From the NCBI GenBank assembly GCA_946894095.1, contig OX335645.2:18437001-18501000 (forward strand): 64,000 nucleotides of DNA, in the 5' to 3' direction. Source of the stretch: Incurvaria masculella (lineage: Eukaryota; Arthropoda; Insecta; Lepidoptera; Incurvariidae). The position numbers and the translations under genes were made by a program. The notes under the pieces are model-generated. The model was not told the origin of the DNA. It saw nothing but the letters and a program-made list of their open reading frames with translations, and made no database searches. Shown one piece after another: positions 23,621 through 33,794 of the stretch. Positions within the stretch are counted from its first letter, which is position 1; every line of letters begins with the position of its first letter.

Positions 23621-24768
23621 GACATATTAATAGTTCGGGTGGTGAGCCGCGCCCCGCAACTCTCGAGCTGGATTAAAAGTTCGCACTCGGCATGCTCGGG
23701 AGCGTTCAATAAAGTTGTTTGGTCGTCGGTGATTTTGTTGTGCTCTTATTGCGTGTGCTCACTATCTAACAACATTTTAATGATGCTCTCGAATTCGGGG
23801 AAGTCGAAACGGAATCAATTTACCTACTGATGGAGAACATGTGTAAGGTACAGATGTGTTCAAATATAAGTATTTTGACTCAACGAAATAAGTAAAGGAT
23901 TCAACTATGAAAGCTGTATTTGGGACGAAATTTTTATTAAATGCGTAATTCAACAGTCTGTTTCAGCAGAAAAAAGTATCCATAGTTGACGGCGAGGAAT
24001 GTAAACCTAGCTTTGCGCAGTTTCATGCACACACTCGACCGAAAAAAAACTCTTAGGCAGGTCTCGGCTTGTAGTTAACTGCTACAACTTAAATACGGTT
24101 CCAAACCGGATTTGAATAACAATGATTTTTTATATACTTTTTTTATTAAATAAATATGCACTGGTCCGATAATCTCGCATACAAAGGTGCGGTTTTTGTT
24201 AATATTGGGGCATGCGTGTTTACGGCTGCCCTTACACCGATAAGGGAAGTACGTTCCGTGCGTCGCGTTTGTTGTGCGACGCACATGCTCGCGCTCTCGA
24301 TAGCGCTTATGTGTGTGCGATAGCAGCGTGATTTGTGGCGCGATAAAATATTTTAATTGGACCGCGCCTAACGGCGAAATCCATCAAAATTGAATTTAGA
24401 ATTCAATTTTAATGTTATCAACTGCGCAGGACAATGACCTTGCGTGTTTGTCTAGATGTAGGCGATATTCTATCGACGATTTTAAGTATGGATGTCTATT
24501 TATAATTATAAATAGATTTAGAGAAATTATAGAGAAATTTATAATTATCTAACATATAATTGATACCGAATTACAAGTGATATAAGATAGATTTTATTTA
24601 CCAGAAATGGTCCCTTTTAAGCGTAAGGTTCGTTTTTTATAAAGTTTACCAAAACACTGAAATTAGAAAATAAAAATTAAGAATGTGCACGCATTGAAGA
24701 AAAGAAAACATTTAATAAAATACAGGCTTATTAATAATCAAAGGAGTTTTGTTTAGATGGACATTTTG
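23621..24768 (+). repeat. Local duplication, second copy (A' and B')
   Basis: A' spans 23621-23761 and B' spans 24428-24768, separated by about 666 bp absent from the first copy. That extra block includes a GC-richer patch at 24240-24350 with CGATAGCG and GCGATAGC words. B and B' end with the same ACAGGCTTATTAATAAT and AAAGGAGTTTTG blocks, marking the right boundary of the duplicated unit. Confidence 0.7.
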
Positions 24769-24769
24769 G

Positions 24770-25130
24770 GTTCAAATTTAGGCGTTCAAACCCCGCCCTG
24801 TTCATGCACATTTTTTTTTCTTTATGATTTGGTAAAGTGCATTTGGTTCATAAGTGCAAGGCATGCCGTTCCATGTTAAGCTGTAGGCCCTCTTCCCCAA
24901 CTCGGTGGTAGGGTTAAGATCACGCGAGTCAGTTCCATTTCATTAAATGAAAACAAATACAGTCGAATTGAGAACGTCCTCGTTTTTTTGAAGTCGATTA
25001 AAAAGATGGTCGAAGCTAGATTTTTTTAAATAGTCATAAAGGGATAGCGCAGGCACGGTACCTAATTCCTTCTATGCCATGTATTACATGGCTAATGAGC
25101 CACACATGTCCAGTTTTAAAATAAAATACT
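24770..25130 (+). repeat. tRNA-derived SINE, diverged
   Basis: A box B-like GGCGTTCAAACCCCGCCC starts the element, followed by a T-rich/TTTCTTTATGATTTGG block, CTCGGTGGTAGGGTTAAG, then GCACGGTACCTAATTCC and ACACATGTCCAGTT in SINE order. The tail is AAAATAAAAT. The upstream half of the tRNA-like head is not clear. Confidence 0.65.
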
Positions 25131-26974
25131 TCATAACTATCACGTTTAATAACCAACGCAGATTTCAGTCAATGCCCGAAGGATTGGAGTTGATAATAAT
25201 ATTCATATCGATACAAATGTCAAAGGCGGACTGAACAGGAGTTGTAAAAGAGCAATAAACGAGGTAATAACTGCGGAGTTCGATAGCCGAGAGCGAGATA
25301 GGCCGCGCAATCTGACAGGATGCGGTCACTCCGGGCCAGATGTCCGCGGCGCAGTTCGCTGATAGCCGCTCGCTCTAATAGTGCTTCGGTACACAAGCTA
25401 AAAACTATTATTTTTACGAACAGCATCACTTATTAATATAAAGAAATTGACAGTAAGATAATTACAATAAAAAAATCTGTCATTGATATACAACAAACGG
25501 TTTGCTAGATTTGTTTTGTCTTGTAATAGGCTATTACAACACCGTTGTTCCCTACGATGTGGACTGTAAATGATTCAACACACCGATTCCGAGAGCTTAC
25601 CACCGTCCACGCAGCCGGCTGTCGCCACCACAAACACTCAGCTTCGCAGACCACCCCGCCGCGTTTAGCATTGAGAGAGACTACCATCGGATGAGTAATA
25701 CTGAAATTTAAAGACAGGTGTTGTACTCTACTCGTGACACCATCATAAATGTACCTTCAGAACTTTCTGAGACTACAATTTGACAGATTAGAGTCTCAGG
25801 AATTAGATTTTTATCTATTCGCGGTGATGTATGCATTCATAAATGTAGTATCTAAAGTGTAGTATACTACAGCTCAGAAACATAGATATTTCCAAACTAA
25901 TATAATCCCAAAAGCAATCGAGCGAAGGCACATAAAGTTTGGAAACGGTTAATAAAATCTGAGAGAAATTGAGGAATGTCTTCGGACGAATGCGATGTAT
26001 TTTCGTGATAGCGTCAGATAAGGATGCTAATTTTAATGTCCGTAGGAGGAGTTATCAGCGGAGTGGAGACAAAGGAACAAGTTTAATGGGCCGTAAATCA
26101 GAGAGATATAGCAGTTTTTAGAACGCTCAGAGTGTCAATAACTGCGAGGTGACCGCGCCGCGTCCTGCACAGAGAGATGGCGGAACAGCTAAGATTATTA
26201 TTTTGCAACCATGCCCGTACCCAATCGTCATTTAAAAATTGAATATTTATTTGGATATGATATTCATTACAGAAAAAGTTTAAAACATGATGTTGTTATT
26301 AAAGAAAATACGTGTTTGGTAAAAGTTAATCTTTTATGTAGCCTCAATTTTATTACACTTGTACAGACGATTTGCACAATACGAGTGTTGGCAATTATTA
26401 ATTGAAAATATAGTGGAAAATTTTAAAGACAAAATTGTAGTTGGAAATAATGACGAAATTATTAGCAACCAAAATACATGCATGACAATGAAATTTAGAA
26501 ATACTTGCGGGTTCGCCTATGTTTCATTAAATATACCCAAGTCTTCTTAATATTTAATACCTACAGAAAAACAGCAGGAGTATCCAAACAATTAAGCTTT
26601 CATAAATTGTAAAGGGCATGTCCTATTATTCTTTCGCACCGCAGCCATTACCATCGTGATGGCGCGAGATGCGGCTTCGGATAAGCTCCTAATAATTTGC
26701 AATAAATATAAGAACGGAGGTGCGGAGAGCGGTTAATCGATTGTATATCAACGTGTTGTTCGCCACGGATAATGGAGTGTATATTGAAAGATCCGCATCG
26801 TCGCCGGGTCTGAAGATCGAGGCAGCCGGTGAGCATGCAAAAAATCTTTGAGCCCGACTTTCAAGATATCCTCGACTACGTGACGATCGAGAGTAAGAAT
26901 AATGTGCCAGTCGGTGCCGTCTCAAATTGTACCGAGTGGATTCCGGCGCGTAAAACAATTTAAGTGCGCCCACT
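25131..26974. other. Unique sequence with GATAG-rich patch
   Basis: No gene or repeat was recognised. At 25275-25380 a GC-richer patch has CGATAGCCGAGAGCGAGATAGG and GCTGATAGCC, near-matches of the GAGATAGCG word found in other islands. The frames at 25220-25429 and 26689-26997 are motif-free. Confidence 0.4.
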
Positions 26975-27188
26975 GCATTTCTTCCCGTGCATGTCATAAG
27001 AGGCGACTAACGTTCGTCGTGGGTTCTACTTCAAACAGCAGGCCGTCCGGATGAACGATTGGTCAAAGCGGCAATGAAAATTGTCCGTGTTTTTCATCCA
27101 GTTCAATGTAGCCAAAACATTCAAGAAAAGTTGGTATGACACCTAGCTGTACTGCCTAGGGTGTGGTATTAAGGATCATATCAAGTTC
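26975..27188 (+). repeat. SINE body, interrupted by the LTR retrotransposon
   Basis: Blocks TTCTTCCCGTGCATGTCATAA, CGGCAATGAAAATTGTCCGTG, CATCCAGTTCAATGTAGCC and GTGTGGTATTA follow SINE order, ending ATATCAAGTTC at 27188. The expected tail, CATAAAAAAAT, is found 5.1 kb away directly after the retrotransposon (from 32286). Other SINE tails here read GTCTAGCTCCATAAAAAAA, so the element was split by the insertion. Confidence 0.8.
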
Positions 27189-27453
27189 TATAATATAACC
27201 AAACACAATTGTACGAACACTTCTATAATATTACCACTGGTTATCAAATATGTACACTGTTCGGTTATCCATTCTTCTTGTACTGCCAGACCGGCCGATC
27301 GGTGCCGACACTCTTTTCTGAATGAGCTCTCCCCGCGCGCCGCCTAGCGGAACGGGGTGTCTTCATCACCCCCTTCCCTCTTATTTTAGTCTCCTTCCGG
27401 TTCCGTACAAAATATACGTTTTGAAAATGATGCCATAGTTGAAAATCATGACA
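27189..27453 (-). repeat. 3' LTR of the retrotransposon
   Basis: This 265 bp sequence is identical by eye to 32017-32281. In element orientation it begins TGTCATGATT and ends GGTTATATTATA. It includes CGCGCGCCGCCTAGCGG on the plus strand and no open frame of interest. No classical polypurine tract is visible immediately upstream of it in element orientation. The nearest purine-rich block is GCCGGGAGG near 27480. Confidence 0.9.
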
Positions 27454-27706
27454 TTCGGCCATCTGATAACGTGCTGCCTCCCGGCGCACAGTTTACAAAC
27501 AAATCATTCAATAGTAAGTAAAGGTTACTATACTATACTTATACTTATACTTCCAGTACAAACAAGATTAATATTCATAATATCATGACATTTGGTATCA
27601 TACAGGATAAACATAACATCACAAAATAATAAAGAACTTAAAAATAGAGATAAACAAAAATTCTGCGCCCGAGTAGCGATTTCACTTAAACCCCTATTCC
27701 CCCTAT

Positions 27707-27817
27707 AGCCGTATTCAGAGTGGGCGGAGTACCTTTAATACGTCGGACTAAACCGGTTTTTAGATGATTAGTCCGGTGCTAATCTCATACTACATTTGGT
27801 TTTCTCTGAATACGGCT
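27707..27817. mobile_element. 111 bp miniature inverted-repeat element inside the retrotransposon
   Basis: Perfect 14 bp terminal inverted repeats AGCCGTATTCAGAG (27707-27720) and CTCTGAATACGGCT (27804-27817) bound a short non-coding core. It lies between the integrase stop and the 3' LTR. No target duplication is clear. It must have entered this element or a parent copy of it. Confidence 0.7.
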
Positions 27818-27945
27818 GCTAATTATTTATTTATGTTTATGTGGAAAATAATGAAATAAATTAAATAATAATAGTATAATTTAATCATCATTCGAGCTGT
27901 GTTCAATAGAACTGCTTTCATCTGTGTTATGCACCTCTAGAGCCT

Positions 27946-28262
27946 TTATATGTATCCAAGGTCGAATCCTGCCGACGGGGATGACTTTCCTTTCCTTTGC
28001 AAAACCGGAATATCAGTAATCCTATAACAATTATTTCCTATGACCTCCGTTATCTTATGTAGACCTACGAATTTGGATAAAAGCTTCGTATTTTTATTAT
28101 CATTGACCAAATTATTTCGAGATATTTTTACTAAGTCACCAACTTCAGAGTTGTTTGCAGAAACTCGATTGGAATTTTGTTTAGTTTGATCTTTTTGTAT
28201 GTTAGTACAGATATCATTCCTAATTTCTTCTATCTCTGATTATTATTATTTTGGTTTCTACG
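27946..28262 (-). pseudogene. Integrase C-terminal region
   Basis: On the minus strand one frame shows the C-terminal DNA-binding features of Ty3/gypsy integrases: GDLVKI near 28125, then KLLSKFVG and an ITEVIGNNCYRI segment near 28030-28080, ending in a stop at 27946-27948. It is separated from the catalytic core by a stop and frame change near 28320-28350, around a run of eight or nine A's in element sense. The region normally binds DNA non-specifically during integration. Confidence 0.7.
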
Positions 28263-28349
28263 TTTATAGTAAGTTTACTTGACAGTTCATCACGTATTTT
28301 GATTCCATACAAGTTTTTTTTTATTGGCATGAACAGTGTAGTTAACACC

Positions 28350-28664
28350 CTATTCGATTTTGTCTAGACACTTGTCCCAGGCACGCTCATTACAAGAAAA
28401 ATTATGTGTTGCAAACGAGTTTATAACAGTTCGATTAAATCTTTCGGCCTGTCCGTTAGTTCTGGGACAAGCAACTGCGTTTAATACATGCCTTATACCA
28501 TGCGTCTCACAAAATGCCTTAAAAGCTGCTGAAGTAAAACTAGTTCCCCTATCGGATATTATCCTAGTCGGAACACCAAAATCGCAAAATGTTTTCTCAA
28601 GGGTTTTAATTATAATGTAAGTTTTCAGGTCCTTGACTGCCCTGATAAATAAATACTTCGTCAA
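28350..28664 (-). pseudogene. Integrase catalytic core, truncated
   Basis: A 104-codon frame carries the second catalytic Asp in SDRGTSFTS (residue 38) and the catalytic Glu in TNGQAERFNRT (residue 74), with exactly 35 residues between, as in the D,D-35-E retroviral-type integrase fold. The first Asp and the HHCC zinc-binding domain are missing upstream, where the sequence changes abruptly at about 28670-28720. The frame ends in an early stop at 28350. The protein would join element cDNA to host DNA, but this copy cannot. Confidence 0.85.
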
Positions 28665-29189
28665 ACTTTTATATGATTTCTAACTTTATTGCGAAACAAT
28701 CACGATAGCTTTGTCATAATGTATGCACTCTATGGAGTTAATCAATGTCAAGTCCTGGTCCGGTTTTAACTTTGGTAATGTGGTACCCATTAGAAATGTC
28801 TTTCTGAATCCTATTGACTTGAAAGGTCCGATGAACGGAACCGATCTGGCTATTCAAATTCCTTCTTCAAAAGATATCGAACCTGGGGACAGATTTGATA
28901 CGACTACCTCACCTTTACCGTTCCATGCGTGATAAGCAACCTGAAATAAACGATATTCCTTTCCAGGTCGACGGTATTATAACCTTCAATAAATATATCT
29001 CCTGTCAAACTCGAATCGACACGAACGGGAACAATGGAAGTTTTGGAAAATTTGATAGTACTTGACACATATACAGTGTCAAGGCTCAAGTATGTGACAC
29101 ATCATCGCTGGGGCTTTTCTAAAATGTTAATCTTTGGCTGTCTTTTAGAACAGTGAAATATGGTAGTTCAGTAAAGTTTTGGCCATTAT
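28665..29189 (-). pseudogene. Post-protease region up to deletion junction
   Basis: On the minus strand pieces in several frames resemble the linker between protease and reverse transcriptase of Ty3/gypsy polyproteins: GQNFTELPYFTVLKD near 29150, then SIVPVRVDSSLTGDIFIEG near 29000, and a VVVSNLSPGSISFEEGI segment near 28870 followed by an in-frame stop. Expected reverse transcriptase motifs, including the catalytic YxDD box, and RNase H do not follow. Integrase starts instead. The deletion junction is probably between about 28665 and 28735. Confidence 0.6.
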
Positions 29190-29447
29190 TCAAGATATTT
29201 GCATGTATACGTCCTCTACTACTAATACTTCAATATTAGAGTCGACTTCGTCTGTTTTTACGCTAGCGTATGACCTGTATAAGGGTACCAACCCTGATGA
29301 TTGACCAAATCCTTTGACAATTGGTACCAACTCGAAACATTTATTTAGTTTCAATAAATCTGCATCAGACTTGCGTAAAAGAGTACACTCGGAACCGAAA
29401 TCAATATAAACTTCAAACAATCGGTCATTTATAGTAATAATCTTAAA
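29190..29447 (-). pseudogene. Retroviral-type aspartic protease segment
   Basis: The frame holds YIDFGSECTLL (about 29370-29400), in the position of the D-S/T-G active-site loop of retroviral-type proteases. Here the residue after Asp is Phe, followed by GS. A full protease of about 100 residues is expected, and about 76-85 are visible before a stop at 29190. This frame is +1 relative to gag, and the change falls at a run of seven T's in element sense (29445-29451). The enzyme would cleave the gag-pol polyprotein. Confidence 0.65.
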
Positions 29448-30615
29448 AAAACTTTTCGTTTACATTAATTGATGTGTCGATATTCTGAATTTTCTTTACG
29501 CCAGGGTCCTCAACGCGGCTTGGGTAAGAGTTTACTGAACTCATGGGTTCTAACCTGCAATTGTCATTTGTATGCCCGATTCGGTTACAAAGATTTCACT
29601 TTAATATCGGCCTCGGGCACTCATGGTAATGATGACCTTTCGATTGGCAATTATAGCAAACGATTGAACTTAAAACGGGCCTGTTTGTATTTGAGTAAGT
29701 ATTGTACATTGAACAAAGAAAGTTTAGTAAGTCCTCCGGTTCTCCACAATTTAAAGCCTGCGCTCCATTTCTTACGGACTTGTCTTTAATACCGTATACG
29801 ATGCAGTTAACAGCTTTCTTGCCTGTAATTTCGCACCTACTCAATAAACACAGTTTATCGTAGAAATAAGCGCGTAAATTCTCATCATAACTACAAACAC
29901 GTGCCAACATTTCTTCTAATAGACGCCCATAATTTTCCTCGCTAGGAAACGCCTTGCGAAGTTTTGCCTGCCACTCACTCCAAGTGAATATGACCGACGG
30001 CAAGGCCTCAAACCATTTCTTTGCCAGACCGACTAGTTTCTGTAGTGAAAAGTGCATGACTTGCTTTTCGTCCCATCCATAAATAGATGAGCATTCGTTG
30101 ACCTTTCGCAGCCAGCATTCAATGGTTTGAGCCTTGTTCTCTGGGTCGAATTCTGGTATCACATTATTCAGATCGTTGTTGCTAAACACAGAACTTTTAC
30201 TTGACTCCCCTCTTAAGTCCTTCAATAACTTTAACACATCCACTACTGAAAGCCCACTCGGAACCTTGCGTGTCTTCCTCGGCGTCGCCTCACTACTAGA
30301 GCTCGATGATGAGGACGGGCTCCTCCGTCTAGGTTTCTTCTTAGACTTACGCTGCCTTCGCCTTGGACGCATACTAGGAGAGGTACCACCTCCCCCGTCA
30401 GATGTCATCGTTACTGGAATGAAACACATAATATCCGACATAATCCGTTCCATTTCCCATTTCATTAACAAATGAAATATAATTTTTTTTAAAGCCATAG
30501 ATCCATCGGGCGAACACGAAGCCCACTTGAGAACATATTTCACCACATCAAGCTTACTTAACAATCCGACGGAAAGTATGTAATTTACTCTATAACCGGC
30601 AGGAAAAAATCTCAC
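29443..30615 (-). pseudogene. gag: Gag-like protein with CCHC zinc knuckle
   Basis: A 339-codon frame (30615 down to 29596) shows an Arg/Lys/Ser-rich segment at residues about 81-117 and a capsid-like gag domain at about 150-260, with the aromatic-rich ECWLRKVNE and AKKWFEALPS segments typical of Ty3/gypsy gag. A zinc knuckle CYNCQSKGHHYHEC is at residues 320-333. The frame stops at TGA (29596-29598). The same phase then continues with NLCNRIGHTNDNC, so the stop sits where the first Cys of a second knuckle would be, and runs on to 29443. The first Met lies in the 148 bp repeat. Met70 (MTSDGGGG) is an equally plausible start. Gag coats and packages element RNA in the cytoplasm. Confidence 0.85.
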
Positions 30616-31400
30616 TTATTAATCTAGTTAAATTACATACTCCGCCCCCTAGTAATCCGATGCTCGAATCTCATGCTCCCAATCCAGCAAGCATACATAG
30701 CTTACTCATAAATCCGACGGAAAGTATGTCGTTTACTCTATAACTGGCAGGAAAAACTCCCACTTATTAATGTAGTAAACTTACATACTGCGCCCCCTAG
30801 TAATCCGGTGCATGAATCTCATGCTCCCAATCCAGCAAGCATACATAGCTTACTCATAAATCCGACGGAAAGTATGTCGTTTACTCTATAACCAGCAGGT
30901 AAAACTCCCACTTATTAATCTAGTAAACTTACATACTCCGCCCCCTAGTAATCCGGTGCGCGAAACTCATGCTCCCAATCCAGCAAGCATACATAGCTTA
31001 CTCATAAATCCGACGGAAAGTATGTCGTTTACTCTATAACCGGCAGGAAAAACTCCCACTTATTAATCTAGTAAACTTACATACTCCGCCCCCTAGTAAT
31101 CCGGTGCGCGAATCTCATGCTCCCAATCCAGCAAGCATACATAGCTTATTCATAAATCCGACGGAAAGTATGTCATTTACTCTATAACCGGCAGGAAAAA
31201 CTCCCACTTATTAATCTAGTAAACTTACATACTCCGCCCCCTAGTAATCCGGTGCGCGAAACTCATGCTCCCAATCCAGCAAGCATACATAGCTTACTCA
31301 TAAATCCGACGGAAAGTATGTCGTTTACTCTATAACCGGCAGGAAAAACTCCCACTTATTAATCTAGTAAACTTACATACTCCGCCCCCTAATAATCCGG
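30553..31400 (-). repeat. 148 bp tandem array, about 5.7 copies
   Basis: The word AATCCGACGGAAAGTATG recurs at 30563, 30711, 30859, 31007, 31155 and 31303, an exact 148 bp spacing, with only scattered substitutions between copies. The array occupies the leader between the 5' LTR and gag and overlaps the first codons of the longest gag frame. Leader repeats are known in some LTR elements, where they may act in transcription or RNA packaging. That role is not shown here. Confidence 0.95.
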
Positions 31401-32016
31401 CTATCGCAACGTATGAATCACTCGTACTAATGTATATGATCAGCTTCATAAGCCTGTGAGCCCAAGTTGCTTTCGCCCCCTTAATACAACCCTGCGAATT
31501 TTATACCATACCATCATATTAAAAAAAAAAAATCAATAGTTTCTATTAATAGTTTTTTTTTGCTCTCATATTCCGCAAGACAGTTAGGGCTCGAGCGCAT
31601 GAATCGTTATTGAGATTATTTTTATAGCTCCGAAAGTAGCCATAATTTTATCAGTGCAAATGTATTGCACATGTTGAGGGTAGTCCCGATAAACACAATG
31701 CAACCTTAATGTGCGCATGAATTCTAACTAGCGAAATCAACTATGAAAGCGAAATGTAAACTACTCAAAATTTGTGAGCGGTAGTATTGAAAATGGGGCA
31801 ACCAAAGCCATTCTTATTTCATTAATTACTTGTGTGTCGGCTCTTCTCGAACCGACAGATTGATAACGTGTCCAAGTGTAGGCACCCTACCCATGGATAA
31901 GAAGTGAAATGAAATGAAATAAAAAGTAACTATATCGACTGGTTATTCCACTTTTGTAGGCGGAAAAGAAACGCGTAAACGTACCTTTTCTTTCTGGTGT
32001 ATCCCACCTTCTGAAG
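31401..32016 (-). other. Retrotransposon leader between 5' LTR and array
   Basis: Non-coding. Immediately inside the 5' LTR, in element sense, is CTTCAGAAGG then TGGGATAC (plus 31999-32006). This is the only TGG-starting candidate for a tRNA primer-binding site near the LTR. It begins about 10 bp inside rather than 0-2 bp, so the call is weak. An A-rich run lies at 31522-31532. Confidence 0.4.
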
Positions 32017-32281
32017 TATAATATAACCAAACACAATTGTACGAACACTTCTATAATATTACCACTGGTTATCAAATATGTACACTGTTCGGTTATCCAT
32101 TCTTCTTGTACTGCCAGACCGGCCGATCGGTGCCGACACTCTTTTCTGAATGAGCTCTCCCCGCGCGCCGCCTAGCGGAACGGGGTGTCTTCATCACCCC
32201 CTTCCCTCTTATTTTAGTCTCCTTCCGGTTCCGTACAAAATATACGTTTTGAAAATGATGCCATAGTTGAAAATCATGACA
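32017..32281 (-). repeat. 5' LTR of the retrotransposon
   Basis: Identical by eye over 265 bp to the LTR at 27189-27453. In element sense it would carry the promoter, but no unambiguous TATA box was recognised. It abuts the tail of the split SINE (CATAAAAAAAT from 32286). Confidence 0.9.
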
Positions 32282-32285
32282 GTTC

Positions 32286-32957
32286 CATAAAAAAATATGG
32301 CGTAAAATTAAATAAAGTACATATTCTTCAATATGATAGAACTCTTTATATTGTAATTTTTCTCGATATTAAAATTTCCAGTCTTTGTCAAACTCTTTTC
32401 CATGAATCTCATCGTACTGACCTATTATTTTCAGACCATGTCCAAAAAAAATTATACCCGTTCAAATTAATATGTTTATCTTCCCATATTCTATTATATC
32501 TATTTAATTCTTCATACATAGAGTCAGTTGTGGTAATATAAAACATTTTACAGACAATGTGTAACCGATTTCGAATTTTAACTTGAGCATTTTCGTATCT
32601 CATCGATATTTAAAAAACCTGTTGATCAAATATTGAAAACAAAACGCACGGTAAAAAAAAAATGAATTAAGAAAATACATAAATCTTTTTAAACTTACTT
32701 TTGAAATAAAATCATCGGTCTAGTTGCTAGTGTTTACAATAATGTATTAGAATGTTGTTTACGACGCACAGGCTAAACTAGTTAATATCACGAGTCATAA
32801 GATAAAATGGTGGTTTTGTGGCAACTTATCTCCGGATAATTTCGTGATTATATATAATTTAGGTGTCTCATGTAATCCGTACAAAATGTACCTGTAATTC
32901 GTACAAAATGTACGAAACATTTTGACCGACCGATCACACCAAAGATGGAACTAGCAT
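32286..32957. other. SINE tail then unique AT-rich sequence
   Basis: The first about 12 bases are the displaced SINE tail. The rest is AT-rich and no gene or repeat was recognised. GTACAAAATGTAC palindromic words occur near 32879-32910. Confidence 0.5.
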
Positions 32958-33435
32958 TTAAGGCCCTGGTACTAGCCAAATCGCAAAGTTAGACGAGGCA
33001 CCCCAAGTTAACTAACTAAGTCTGACGATTATTGTGTCATTCTTTCAATATATGATTCCTTGTCTAGAAATCAACCTATTTTCGTTAATGTATGTTTCCT
33101 TTTTCTATACAAAATACATTGCGGAAACGGTGTCCATTTCCGAACTTTTTTGACTAAATGTAGAAATCTAAAAGCAAATGGAGTTTTTTGTTTATGCATA
33201 TATGCTGTTTTTGCTTATATCTTGAAATCGAATTACTTTCAGATTTCTAATGAGAAAAATCAACTTTTTTATTTTTATTATTATTTAAATAGATGATGGA
33301 ATCAAAAAATATTATCAATCCATTATCAGTCTGGAGTTCTATTTGGATTTGCTGAAGCGTTTCACTACATATTATTACATTTGTTAAAAAGTGAATTTGT
33401 ATGGCGCGAGTAGTTGGCTAGTCCAGGCGCCTTAA
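32958..33435 (+). mobile_element. TTAA miniature element, family T1 copy 1
   Basis: A 478 bp non-coding element includes TTAA at both ends (32958-32961 and 33432-33435). Terminal inverted repeats are TTAAGGCCCTGGTACTAGCC and, on the other end read in reverse, TTAAGGCGCCTGGACTAGCC, differing by two one-base offsets. A second copy lies at 47760-48238. TTAA duplication is the hallmark of piggyBac-type transposition. No transposase is encoded. Confidence 0.8.
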
Positions 33436-33589
33436 TAGTGCGAATTTTTCTGATCAATCAAGTCAACAATTCACTCTCCTATCGACGGTCCATAAAAATA
33501 ATGAGCATTATCGTCCGCTGCGTGCTATTCAGATGTGCACGAACTCATCAATACGTCGATATTGATTGACTTTCACTAGCCACTCCGAC

Positions 33590-33685
33590 ATGCACGTGGC
33601 TCGATCGTGAAGTGATTCGATTGGACAGTTTGATGGTGACGTCACTTGCAGAGGTGACGCTGCCGCACGGAGCCACGTGTCTTTG
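33590..33685. promoter_or_regulatory. Cluster of CACGTG and TGACGTCA sites
   Basis: Two E-box palindromes CACGTG (about 33593 and 33673) flank a GTGACGTCAC palindrome (about 33638), a consensus CRE/CREB-type site, within about 90 bp of mixed-composition non-repeat DNA. The words are directly visible. Regulatory use is inferred only from clustering. Confidence 0.3.
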
Positions 33686-33794
33686 AGGACATCTGAGAGA
33701 AGCGACGGAGCACATCAATGCTCTTTAAAGTGTTCACAGATTAGTTGTAAGTACAAAAGTGAAGTTTTAATATTGTCTTGGATGAAGAGCTTGG

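Larger units (their letters stand above)
27189..32281 (-). mobile_element. Ty3/gypsy-type LTR retrotransposon, defective
   Basis: A 5.09 kb element in minus orientation is bounded by two 265 bp direct repeats that look identical base for base. Flanking target duplication is AGTTC (27184-27188 and 32281-32285; 4 or 5 bp depending on whether the terminal A belongs to the LTR). Order on the minus strand is LTR, leader with a 148 bp tandem array, gag-like frame with CCHC, protease-like segment, then integrase, non-coding DNA with a miniature element, and LTR. Reverse transcriptase and RNase H are absent. The protease-before-integrase order, integrase C-terminal GDLVKI and KLLSKFVG motifs, and gag type suggest Ty3/gypsy rather than BEL/Pao, but without RT the clade cannot be fixed. 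Confidence 0.9.

Noticed and set aside
30553..31400. CRISPR-like array
   Set aside because: The 148 bp units are contiguous and similar throughout, with no short repeat and variable spacer structure, and they lie inside a eukaryotic LTR element.
31999..32006. tRNA primer-binding site of the retrotransposon
   Set aside because: TGGGATAC starts about 10 bp inside the LTR boundary and is only 8 bases. Kept as a weak note rather than a feature.
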